A DNA stretch of 7,702 bases, taken from NCBI GenBank assembly GCA_946060825.1, contig CAMGPO010000049.1, forward strand, positions 1 through 7,702. Reading direction: 5' to 3'. The notes beneath the pieces are model-generated. The model ran no database searches, was not told the DNA's origin, and worked only from the letters and a program-made list of their open reading frames with translations. Below, piece by piece: positions 1 to 7,500 of this stretch (its first letter is position 1; every line of letters begins with the position of its first letter). Both the position numbers and the translations under genes were made by a program. This DNA is from an uncultured Clostridia bacterium (lineage in GTDB: Bacteria; Bacillota; Clostridia; Oscillospirales; Oscillospiraceae).

Positions 1-2
1 GT

Positions 3-125
3 ATGTTGGATCCTGATCGGCTATATCTATTTGATTCTGAACAAATCGAACGGATTTATTTTCTTGGTTTTCAAGATGGAGAAGGGTTATCCTTCCTTGA
101 TAAATTGAACCATTTGGGTGAATGA
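3..125 (+). CDS. C-terminal fragment of a small protein, probably DUF4176 family (5' end outside window)
   Basis: An open frame enters from the left edge and stops with TGA at 123-125, giving about 40 residues ending in a helical, acidic tail (FLDKLNHLGE). The pattern of an aromatic/Phe-Asp-Ser-Glu stretch, then an Ile-Glu-x-Ile-Tyr-Phe-x-Gly-Phe-x-Asp-Gly-Glu core and a final Phe-Leu-x-Lys-Leu resembles the C-terminal half of DUF4176 proteins, which I know as small cytoplasmic proteins often encoded in type VII secretion and LXG-toxin loci of Firmicutes. This is recalled family resemblance only, with no search behind it. An ATG happens to lie at position 3, but a 40-residue independent gene is less likely than a truncated one. 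The stretch is A+T-rich (44 G or C in the first 120 bases), unlike all genes downstream, which hints at a different evolutionary history. The stop lies 30 bases before the first phosphatase. Confidence 0.45.
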   Translation: MLDPDRLYLFDSEQIERIYFLGFQDGEGLSFLDKLNHLGE

Positions 126-144
126 GGCATCAAGCGAATCAATT

Positions 145-151
145 GGGGAGG
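145..151 (+). promoter_or_regulatory. Ribosome binding site of first PP2C phosphatase
   Basis: GGGGAGG lies four bases upstream of the ATG at 156. It supports that ATG over the out-of-frame ATG at 122, which overlaps the preceding stop codon and has no such site. Confidence 0.75.
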
Positions 152-155
152 CACT

Positions 156-878
156 ATGGACTGGGCAGCAATCACCTATCCCGGCACACGGGAGATCAAC
201 GAGGACAGTCTGGGCGAGACAGAAGCGCAGGGAACCCGGTGTTTCATCGTGGCAGACGGACTGGGCGGCCATGGCAAGGGCGACATTGCATCGCATCTGG
301 CCGTCGCCGCGTTCCAACGGGTCTTCCGGGAGAGCGGGGCGCCTCTGCAGGAGCGGATGGAATCCGCGTTTTCCCAGGCGCAGAAGGACATCCTGGAGGA
401 GCAGGCCAGAGCCCGCGCCCCAATGCAGATGAAGACGACGGCCGCTGCGCTGGTTGTCACGGAGAACGAGCTTCTCTGGGGCCACATCGGCGACACCCGG
501 ATCTACGGATTTGCGCACAACCGGGTCAAATCCAGGACTCTGGATCACAGCGTTCCGCAGATGCTGGTGTTGGCAAGGGAAATCAAGGAAAATGAAATAC
601 GCTTTCACCCGGACCGCAACAAGCTGCTCCGGGTTTTGGGCGTATCCGGAGAGACTCCGCGGTTTGAACTGTCGGAACTCCAGAAACGGAAAAAGTATCA
701 GGCGTTTTTGCTGTGTACGGACGGCTTTTGGGAGCTGATTCTCGAAAAAGAAATGCAGCAATGCCTGAAATCTGCGAAGTCGGCCCAGGATTGGCTGGAG
801 CAGATGGTAACGATAATTCGCGGGCGCGGCGAAGGAGAAGAAATGGATAACTTCTCCGCAATTGGCGTGCTGCTTTGA
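156..878 (+). CDS. PP2C-family Ser/Thr protein phosphatase (first of two)
   Basis: Encodes a 240-residue soluble metal-dependent protein phosphatase of the PPM/PP2C type, expected to remove phosphate from Ser/Thr residues in the cytoplasm. The family motifs appear in order: N15-E16-D17; the metal site V32-A-D34-G35-L-G-G-H39-G; K93-T-T-A-A core strand; G109-H-I-G-D113-T-R-I-Y; D130-H-S; T188-D189-G190-F-W; and the final metal ligand D231-N232-F-S. The aspartates that hold the two metal ions (D34, D189, D231) are all present, so it should be active. Length matches single-domain bacterial PP2Cs (about 240-260 residues). No signal peptide, membrane segment or extra domain is visible. It opens the G+C-rich part of the operon, and its TGA stop lies 8 bases before the start of the second phosphatase, so the two are probably translated from one message. 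The most likely substrates are the two kinases downstream and their targets; this is inferred from gene order. Confidence 0.93.
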   Translation: MDWAAITYPGTREINEDSLGETEAQGTRCFIVADGLGGHGKGDIASHLAVAAFQRVFRESGAPLQERMESAFSQAQKDILEEQARARAPMQMKTTAAALVVTENELLWGHIGDTRIYGFAHNRVKSRTLDHSVPQMLVLAREIKENEIRFHPDRNKLLRVLGVSGETPRFELSELQKRKKYQAFLLCTDGFWELILEKEMQQCLKSAKSAQDWLEQMVTIIRGRGEGEEMDNFSAIGVLL

Positions 879-882
879 GGAG
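877..882 (+). promoter_or_regulatory. Ribosome binding site of second PP2C phosphatase
   Basis: GAGGAG overlaps the TGA stop of the first phosphatase and ends four bases before the ATG at 887. It decides the start: the in-frame TTG at 875 lies upstream of, and partly inside, this site and cannot use it. Confidence 0.7.
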
Positions 883-886
883 CGCT

Positions 887-1690
887 ATGGATCAAATTTT
901 CATGGAAAGAGTCGGCGCGGATTTCCCCTGTGAAGTGGAGCTGCGCTCGGACATCGGCGGACGTGAGGACCAGCAGGATCGCGCCTATGCCTACGCCGAC
1001 CCTTCGATCACCTTTGCCATTGTCTGCGATGGCATGGGCGGTACGGAGCACGGCGAGCTGGCCAGCAGAATTGCGGTGGAGACCATGCGCGAACTGCTGC
1101 AGGCATTCGTCGCCCAGCAGCCCCCGGGGGACGTGGTACGGTTCCTCTCGGATGCCATGACGGAGCTTGACCTCCGGGTTTCCCGGGAACTCGGGAATCA
1201 GGAGGGCGGCACAACGGCGGTGGCGGTGATCCTCCTGGACGGAGAGCTGTACTGGTTTTCCGCGGGAGATAGCCGGCTCTATATTTTCCGCGGCGGTGAA
1301 CTGGTCCAGGCGACCAGGGATCACAATTATTTTTTGCGGCTGAATGAGCAGCTCCAGAACGGAGAGATCACGCCGGAACAGTTCCGCCAGGAGTCGGAAC
1401 GGGGCGAGGCGCTCATCAGCTTTATCGGGATCGGCGGTCTGCCGGTCTACGATTTGACAAACGCACCCCTGCGTGTCATGGAGGGGGACATTCTGCTTTT
1501 GACGACAGACGGGCTGTATAAGGCGATCCCGCAGGAATTGATCCTGCATATTCTGCGGGGCGGAGATTCCCTGTCCGCAAAGGCAGACAAATTGATGGCG
1601 CAAATTACAGTGCTGAAACATTCCGTTGTGTTGGATAACACAACTTACGCATTGATTAAAATAAACGCGAGAGGTGTTTCGAATGAATAA
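887..1690 (+). CDS. PP2C-family Ser/Thr protein phosphatase (second of two)
   Basis: Encodes a 267-residue cytoplasmic PP2C/PPM phosphatase. Motifs in order: R26-E-D-Q-Q-D31; I45-V-C-D48-G49-M-G-G; G107-G-T-T-A; S125-A-G-D128-S-R-L-Y; R144-D-H; L205-T-T-D208-G-L-Y; and D250-N251 near the C-terminus. All metal-binding aspartates (D48, D208, D250) are present. It has the classical DGMGG form, whereas its neighbour has DGLGGHG; outside the motifs the two diverge clearly, so they are old paralogues, not a fresh duplication. Between D145 and the TDG motif lies a charged flap (about residues 150-180) that probably shapes the substrate site. The start at ATG 887 is chosen from the GAGGAG four bases upstream; another in-frame ATG at 902 has no such site. 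The 3' end overlaps the FHA gene by 8 bases. Predicted role: removal of phosphates placed by the operon's kinases. Confidence 0.94.
   Translation: MDQIFMERVGADFPCEVELRSDIGGREDQQDRAYAYADPSITFAIVCDGMGGTEHGELASRIAVETMRELLQAFVAQQPPGDVVRFLSDAMTELDLRVSRELGNQEGGTTAVAVILLDGELYWFSAGDSRLYIFRGGELVQATRDHNYFLRLNEQLQNGEITPEQFRQESERGEALISFIGIGGLPVYDLTNAPLRVMEGDILLLTTDGLYKAIPQELILHILRGGDSLSAKADKLMAQITVLKHSVVLDNTTYALIKINARGVSNE
1670..1675 (+). promoter_or_regulatory. Ribosome binding site of FHA gene, inside the phosphatase 3' end
   Basis: AGAGGT ends seven bases before ATG 1683. Both site and start codon lie within the last codons of the second phosphatase, so ribosomes finishing that gene can restart directly on the FHA gene (translational coupling). 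Confidence 0.6.
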
Positions 1691-2555
1691 GGTAAAGTGC
1701 GTGAACGGCCATTTCTTTAATCTGGACAAGTTCAGCTGCTGCCCCATCTGCAATGGCGGCGTCGCGGGACAGTCGGACAGCAGGAAGCCCAAGCCTGCGG
1801 TGGAACAGATCCATAAGAGCCGGTTGGACAATGTGGATAAAACAGCACGCCTTGTGGAAACTGACACCCCGGACGCGGCGCCGGCGACCGGAAAAGCCGG
1901 CGGCATTAAGTGGAGATTCGGACAGAGGACGCCGGACGCCCCGGAAAAAGAGGCAGAGCGTCCGAAGCCGGAGCAGGAACAGGAGCAGGCGGCGCCGCAG
2001 GCCGGTGAGACTGCCGGGGAACCGCCGCAGCCGGAGCTCCCCGAAAGCGGTACGGCGGATCAGGCGGAACCGGCGGCTCCCCCCGCAGAGGGCGGACAGA
2101 AGGAACCGGAGGGCAGCGCACTGACCCGGGCCGTGGCCGCCACGGGCCACGGCGCGTTTTCCGCGCTGCCCAAGACCGTTGCGTACTATGACGATTTCTC
2201 AGAGACGGAGCCGCCGACCGGATGGCTGGTATGCGTCAAAGGCGTCTATCAGGGACAGGCCTTCGGATGCAAGGCCGGCCGGAACAGGATCGGCCGGAAC
2301 GCAAATTTCGATATTAGCCTGATGAATGACGTCTCGATCACCCGGGAACCGCACGCGATTCTCATTTATGAGCCAAAGCAGAGAGTGTTTTACCTGCAAA
2401 ACGGCACTGGTGACGGCCTGGTATATCTGAACGGATCGCTGCTGTTCTCCCATGAGCAGCTCCATGCCTATGATAAGGTCCAGATTGGCAACGCAGAGTT
2501 TGTATTTCTCCCGCTCTGCGGTGAGCAGTTCACCTGGGACGATTATATCCGCTGA
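1683..2555 (+). CDS. Zinc-ribbon and FHA domain protein (phospho-threonine reader)
   Basis: Encodes 290 residues in three parts. Residues 1-26 look like a small zinc-binding knuckle: C6, H10, and the C20-P-x-C23 pair (with an extra C19). Residues about 60-150 are a low-complexity linker rich in Glu, Pro, Gln and Ala, probably disordered. Residues about 180-290 form an FHA domain, the module that binds phospho-threonine peptides: G204-R205 at the first loop, S218-I-T-R221 followed by H224, and N240/N250 in the later loops. The C-terminus (P277-L-C-G-E-Q-F-x-W) is of a kind I recall from clostridial FHA proteins. No membrane segment or signal peptide is seen, so it is cytoplasmic. Start 1683 is preferred over an in-frame GTG at 1674 because AGAGGT sits seven bases upstream; the start overlaps the phosphatase stop by 8 bases. 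Placed between phosphatases and kinases, it is the likely adaptor that docks on phosphorylated kinase or substrate. The partner is unknown. Confidence 0.88.
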   Translation: MNKVKCVNGHFFNLDKFSCCPICNGGVAGQSDSRKPKPAVEQIHKSRLDNVDKTARLVETDTPDAAPATGKAGGIKWRFGQRTPDAPEKEAERPKPEQEQEQAAPQAGETAGEPPQPELPESGTADQAEPAAPPAEGGQKEPEGSALTRAVAATGHGAFSALPKTVAYYDDFSETEPPTGWLVCVKGVYQGQAFGCKAGRNRIGRNANFDISLMNDVSITREPHAILIYEPKQRVFYLQNGTGDGLVYLNGSLLFSHEQLHAYDKVQIGNAEFVFLPLCGEQFTWDDYIR

Positions 2556-2558
2556 TGG

Positions 2559-2564
2559 AAGGAG
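2559..2564 (+). promoter_or_regulatory. Ribosome binding site of first kinase
   Basis: AAGGAG within a purine run (2557-2566) right after the FHA stop; nine bases separate it from ATG 2574. Confidence 0.75.
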
Positions 2565-2573
2565 AGAACGATT

Positions 2574-4562
2574 ATGCAAATCAGATGCAGCAACTGCTTC
2601 CAGGAGTATGACGACGCCCTTGGCCTGTGCCCGAACTGCGGGTACATGGAGGGGGAGGACTTTGCGGAAGCGTACTGCCTGGCGCCCGGAACGCGCATCT
2701 CGGAGCGGTACATCATCGGCGAGACGCTGGGCCTAGGCGGCTTCGGCATTACATATAAGGCCTGGGATGTCCAGCTGGAAACCGTTCTGGCGATCAAGGA
2801 ATATTTCCCCAGCGGCCTGGTCAATCGAACGGCGGACGACCCCAGCGTCTTTCTGGTCGCGAGCAAGAGAGCACAGGAGTTTTCCTCCGGAAAGCAGCGG
2901 TTCCTGGATGAGGCCAGAAATATGGCAAAATTCAGCAGCCACCACAATATCGTCAACGTATTCAACTACTTTGAGGCGAATAATACCGCCTACATCGTCA
3001 TGGAATATCTGGACGGTATGACGCTGAGCCAGGCTCTCCAAATGGAGAACGGTCCGCTGCCCATAGAGCGGTGCGTTTCTATCGCCATCGACATCTGCGA
3101 TGCATTGGAGTCGATTCACCGGGAGGGGATCCTCCACCGTGACGTCAGCCCGGACAACATCATGCTGTGCAAGGATGGAACCGTGAAGCTCTTCGACTTC
3201 GGCGCGGCCCGCTTTTCCGTGGACGCAGCGGAGGACAGCAATGTCACGGTGATCGTAAAGCCCGGATTTGCTCCTCCAGAGCAATATGACAAGATCAACC
3301 AGCAGGACGCGCGGACGGACCTGTACGCTCTGGGTGCGACGCTGTATTACGCCCTGACCGGCATCCGGCCGGAGGAGTCCACGGATCGGAAGATAAAGGA
3401 TACGCTGCAGACACCGAAGGCGCTGGTTCCGGAAATCCCGGACTACATCAATAACGCAATTATGCGCGCCATGGCGGTGGAACCGCAGTTCCGCTTCGAG
3501 AATGCGGATGAGTTCCGGAAGGTCCTTCAGCAGAAAATCAAGGTTGCCAGCATTGCGGTGGAACGGAAAAAGCGGCGGAGACGCAGACTGATCGGAATCT
3601 GTGCCGCGTTCCTGGTGATCGCCGCCGCAGGCGCCATGCTCTGGATGCGCTGGAAACAGCAGGCGGAGGCAAGTGTGCTGCCCGACGGGAGCATCGAGCT
3701 GTGGTATGTCACGACCGGCGACGAAGCGGCGGACAAAGCGGCCGCGGCCTCCTGGCAGGCTGTGACGGGGACGTTTATGCAGGAATATACCAACGTCACG
3801 GTGACGGCCGTCGGAGTTCCCGGAGACGTCTATGTGGAAAAGCTGGCGGAGGCGCAGAAATCCGGAACCATGCCGGATATTTTTGAATCCACTGCGCTGC
3901 CTGCTTCCCTGCTTTATGACGCCCAGTCGCTCACAACGCTGCTGTCCGACTCCAAAAACAGCATGTATCTGGAGGGCCTGGGCGGACAGGACACCCAGTA
4001 TCCCTCTGGCCTGATCCTTCCCGCGATCTATGTCAATACTTCCATCGGCCCGGTGCGGGAGGCGAAGGACATTACGGAGATGGCATCTGCCTGCGCCGAC
4101 TTTGGAAGCACCCTTCTGGGCAGCCAGGATGCGGCGGGACTGTATGAAAGCCTGTACGGCTCCGACCTGTCGGCCTATGTCAGCGACGATGCGCTGGATC
4201 AGTTCCTGAGCGGTAACTGCCTGATGTATCTGGGTACGACCGCGGACTATCTTGCGGTGCAGGATGGTCTGATGCGGAAGGACGTGGGCACCTATGCGGT
4301 TTTGTTCCCCGAGACCGGGACGTCGGCCTACTCCTACGGCTGCCTGTGGAGCTGCAGCGAGAAGGATGCGGACAGCACGAAGATTGCTTTCGCCCTGCTG
4401 GCCTATCTCAATTCCGATCTGGGCCAGGACTACTTTAACATCCGCAATTTTGCCTACAGCGGCTGCGTTCCGGTAACGAAGACCGCCATGGAGAATTATA
4501 CGGAGAGCTATGTGGAACTGAAAGGCATCAGCGAATTCCTGGAATTGCCCTATGCCAAGTAA
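2574..4562 (+). CDS. Membrane Ser/Thr kinase with zinc ribbon and extracellular solute-binding-protein-like domain
   Basis: Encodes 662 residues. (1) Zinc ribbon: C5-x2-C8 and C19-x2-C22. (2) Hanks-type kinase domain, about 45-320: glycine loop G53-L-G-G-F-G58, ATP lysine K75 (AIKEYFP), helix-C glutamate E113, catalytic loop H188-R-D190-V-S-P-D-N195, D208-F-G, and P234-P-E236 in the APE position. Core catalytic residues are intact, so activity is expected, although the usual lysine of HRDLKxxN is a serine. (3) A basic stretch R331-K-K-R-R-R-R-R338 and a membrane helix at about 339-358; by the positive-inside rule the kinase is cytoplasmic. (4) About 300 outside residues that resemble family 1 extracellular solute-binding proteins: I374-E-L-W-Y strand, M433-P-D-I-F, F544-L-S-G-N-C-L-M-Y. 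PASTA repeats are absent. It lies 18 bases after the FHA gene. Likely a ligand-sensing receptor kinase; the ligand cannot be told from sequence. Confidence 0.9.
   Translation: MQIRCSNCFQEYDDALGLCPNCGYMEGEDFAEAYCLAPGTRISERYIIGETLGLGGFGITYKAWDVQLETVLAIKEYFPSGLVNRTADDPSVFLVASKRAQEFSSGKQRFLDEARNMAKFSSHHNIVNVFNYFEANNTAYIVMEYLDGMTLSQALQMENGPLPIERCVSIAIDICDALESIHREGILHRDVSPDNIMLCKDGTVKLFDFGAARFSVDAAEDSNVTVIVKPGFAPPEQYDKINQQDARTDLYALGATLYYALTGIRPEESTDRKIKDTLQTPKALVPEIPDYINNAIMRAMAVEPQFRFENADEFRKVLQQKIKVASIAVERKKRRRRRLIGICAAFLVIAAAGAMLWMRWKQQAEASVLPDGSIELWYVTTGDEAADKAAAASWQAVTGTFMQEYTNVTVTAVGVPGDVYVEKLAEAQKSGTMPDIFESTALPASLLYDAQSLTTLLSDSKNSMYLEGLGGQDTQYPSGLILPAIYVNTSIGPVREAKDITEMASACADFGSTLLGSQDAAGLYESLYGSDLSAYVSDDALDQFLSGNCLMYLGTTADYLAVQDGLMRKDVGTYAVLFPETGTSAYSYGCLWSCSEKDADSTKIAFALLAYLNSDLGQDYFNIRNFAYSGCVPVTKTAMENYTESYVELKGISEFLELPYAK
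3675..4559 (+). other. Extracellular solute-binding-protein-like domain of first kinase
   Basis: Residues about 368-662 of the kinase. A first strand (IELWYVTT), then a helix ending F401-M-Q-E-Y, a strand VTVTAVGV and a helix Y420-V-E-K-L-A-E-A-Q leading to G431-T-M-P-D-I-F give the usual opening of a type-1 solute-binding protein (strand, helix, strand, then 'PDIF'). Later L541-D-Q-F-L-S-G-N-C-L-M-Y-L-G matches the 'F-x-x-G-x-x-A-M' cross-over element, and T602-K-I-A-F-A-L-L-A-Y-L the C-terminal 'A-x-x-F-x-x-F-L' helix. At about 290 residues it is shorter than typical sugar-binding proteins (about 380-400 mature), so part of the middle is probably reduced. It has five cysteines (507, 549, 590, 594, 631). 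There is no lipobox: the preceding membrane helix is the anchor. Confidence 0.65.
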
Positions 4563-4571
4563 GGCAGCGTT

Positions 4572-4577
4572 AGGAGG
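4572..4577 (+). promoter_or_regulatory. Ribosome binding site of second kinase
   Basis: A perfect AGGAGG eleven bases before ATG 4589. A second purine run (GAGGG, 4582-4586) lies closer to the start and may compete. The next in-frame ATG (4613) would delete half of the zinc ribbon, so 4589 is preferred. Confidence 0.7.
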
Positions 4578-4588
4578 ATAAGAGGGAA

Positions 4589-7500
4589 ATGAGAACGAGA
4601 TGTTTGGGCTGTATGGAGGAATATGATGACGCCTACGGCCTGTGCCCCAACTGCGGCTATGAGCCGGACACCGATGTAGACAGCCCCATTCATATGCAGC
4701 CCGGCGTGGTCCTCCACGGCCGGTACCTGATCGGCAAGGTGCTGGGCTTCGGCGGATTCGGCGTGACCTACATCGGCTGGGACTTTACGCTCCAGCAGAA
4801 GGTCGCCATCAAGGAATACCTGCCCAGTGAATTTGCAACCCGGATGATCGGCCAGACCCAGGTGACGGTGTTTGGCGGCAAGAAAGAGGAACAGTTCGAC
4901 GACGGCATGGAGAAGTTCGTGGAGGAAGCCAAGCGGCTGGCCCAGTTCCAGAACGAGGAAGGAATCGTCCGGATCTTTGACAGCTTTGCGGAAAACAACA
5001 CGGCCTATATCGTCATGGAATATCTGGAGGGCGAGACCTTAACGGCCTATCTGGACCGCAACGGGAAAGTCCCCATCGACGAGGCAATCCAGATGCTGAT
5101 GCCGGTGCTGGAATCGCTGGAGACGGTCCATGAGGCCGGGATTATTCACCGGGATATCGCGCCGGATAATATTTTCCTGACGAAGAACGGCCGGGTCAAG
5201 CTGATCGACTTCGGTGCGGCCCGCTATGCGACGACGTCCCACAGCAGAAGCCTGACGGTTATCATCAAGCCAGGCTATTCTCCGGAGGAGCAATACCGCA
5301 GCCGGGGCGATCAGGGCCCCCACACGGACGTGTATGCCCTCGGCGCCGTTCTGTACAGGATGGTCACGGGCATCGTACTGCCGGACTCCATGGAACGCCG
5401 CGCCTGCTTTGAAAAGAATGGGAAGGACATTGTGGTCCCCGTATCCAAGAACTGCAAGCTCAGCAAGAACCAGGAAAACGCCATCATGAATGCCCTGAAC
5501 GTGCGGGTTGAGGATAGAACCCCTACCGTAGCAAAATTCCAGGAGGAGCTGACCGCCAAACGGCCGGTCAGACGGATCGCCGGAAGGATCAAGGCACTGG
5601 ATCTGATGCGCTGGCCGCTGTGGGCAAAGATCCTGCTTCCGGTGGCAGGTGCGGCGATTCTGACGCTGATCATTCTGCTGTTCACCGGCTTGATCGGCCC
5701 CCGCGGCAACCTGATAACGGACATCGTTCTGGGGGAGAACGAGGCGCGTGTCCCCAGCGTTGTCAACTACTCGGTGGATGTGGCCCAGGACCGGCTTGCG
5801 GCCCAGGGGCTGGAATGCCAGATCACCGGCACAGAGTATTCCGACGTCATTCCCGCCAATGTTGTGCTCTACCAGAGCATCGTGGCCGGACAGGTCGTGG
5901 AAAAGAATACGGTTGTCGAGGTGTGCATCAGCACAGACCAGGGCGGGACCGCCGTGGAAGAAGGCGTCATGCCCGGCGTCACCTACAAGACGGAGCCTGA
6001 GGCTGTGGCCCTGCTGGAGTCCATCGGGCTGACCGTGAAGGTGGAATACGTCTACAGCGACATCGTGGCGGAAGGAATGGTCGTCGACCAGAGCATCGAG
6101 GCGGGAGCGGATATCCGGAACGGCGGAACCGTGACGCTGGAAGTGAGCCAGGGCGTGGATCCCGACAAGGAGGAGGCCAGCAGCGAGGTTGTGACGCTGA
6201 CCAAGGAGACCTACGACCTGTATGTGGGCGACAGCGTGACCCTGCAGGCGGAAGGCGGCAATGGCTCCTACAGCTATGAAAGCAGCGACGAGGACGTTGC
6301 GACCGTCGGCCGCGACGGAAAGCTGACGGCGGTTGGGACCGGCACGGCAAAAATCACCGTCAGCAGCGGCGAGGCAAAGGAGGCCTCCTGTACGGTCACA
6401 GTGCAGGATTACCAGATGACGCTGACGCCGAACAGCCTGACGCTGTTTGCGAACGCGACAACAAACCTGTCCGTATCCGGTATTCCCGGCAATGCGGAGA
6501 TCAGCTGGAGCAGCGGCAACAGCAAGATTGCCTCTGTGAACAGCAGCGGCAAGGTCACCGGCGTCTCGACCGGCAAGACGTCCATTACCGCGACCTGGAA
6601 GAACGGAAAGAACACCTATTCGGCCAGCGCGGCGGTCACGGTGGAAGCCGGCGGCATCACCCTGAGCACCTATAAGATCAGCTCGTTCTATGTGGGAGAG
6701 ACCCGCACAATCACGGCGAACACCTCCTCCGGCCAGGCGGTTCAGTGGAGCAGCAGCAACACCGGGGTGGCACAGGTCAACTCCAGCGGCGTTGTGACGG
6801 CGGTAGGCGGCGGCAGCGCGACCATTACCGCCAGGTGCGGTTCCTATTCGGAAAGCTGCAGCGTGACGGTCACCCAGCCCTCCATCAGCCTGACAAAGAG
6901 CAGTGTGTCGCTGTACACGGGTGATAGCACGACCCTGTCCGCGACTGTCGTTCCCGGCGGTACCTCGGTGTCGTGGAGCAGTGACAACAGCGGCGTGGCA
7001 AAGGTCAGCGGCGGCAGCGTCACCGCAGTGGGCGCTGGTTCGACGACAATCCGCGCGAGAATGACCTACGCGAACAAGACCTATGAGGCATCCTGTACGG
7101 TCAGCGTAACGCAGCCCGGCATAACGCTGTCGGCAAGCAGCCTTTCGATGATGCCCGGGGAAAGCAAGACGCTGACGGCCAGCACCACACCCAGTGGAAG
7201 CTCCGTGAGCTGGAGCAGCGCCAATTCCGGGGTGGCGAAGGTCAGCGGCGGAACCGTAACGGCTGTTGCGGACGGCACGGCGCAGATCACGGCACAGATG
7301 ACATATAATGGCAAGACCTATAAGGCCGTCTGTAATGTGACCGTTGCGAAGCCCAGCATCTCCATTACCGCCAGCACAGACACCATCGAATACTCCGAGA
7401 TCGACAACGGCACCTGCACGCTGACTGCGAACGTGAACCCCGACGGCGGAAGCGTCAAATGGGAGTCCAGTGCGCCCAGCGTCGCATCGGTCAGCGGAAA

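Noticed and set aside
1..108. Alternative reading frame at the left edge with hydrophobic residues (a membrane segment)
   Set aside because: It ends at TGA 106-108 with a Tyr/Leu/Ile-rich, low-information sequence typical of A+T-rich DNA, while the frame ending at 125 has a family-like pattern.
875..886. TTG start four codons upstream for the second phosphatase
   Set aside because: It overlaps the previous stop codon and the GAGGAG ribosome site that serves ATG 887.
1674..1682. GTG start three codons upstream for the FHA protein
   Set aside because: It lies inside the ribosome site that is well spaced for ATG 1683.
698..1906. A 402-codon minus-strand open frame opposite the phosphatases
   Set aside because: Same register effect over the second PP2C; it crosses three real genes and shows no recognisable domain.
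4563..4588. Possible terminator between the two kinases
   Set aside because: No hairpin with a T-run is present; the gap is filled by the AGGAGG ribosome site.
2574..5700. The kinases as pseudokinases because of the missing catalytic-loop lysine
   Set aside because: ATP lysine, helix-C glutamate, HRD, the following asparagine and DFG are all present in both, so activity is more likely than loss.
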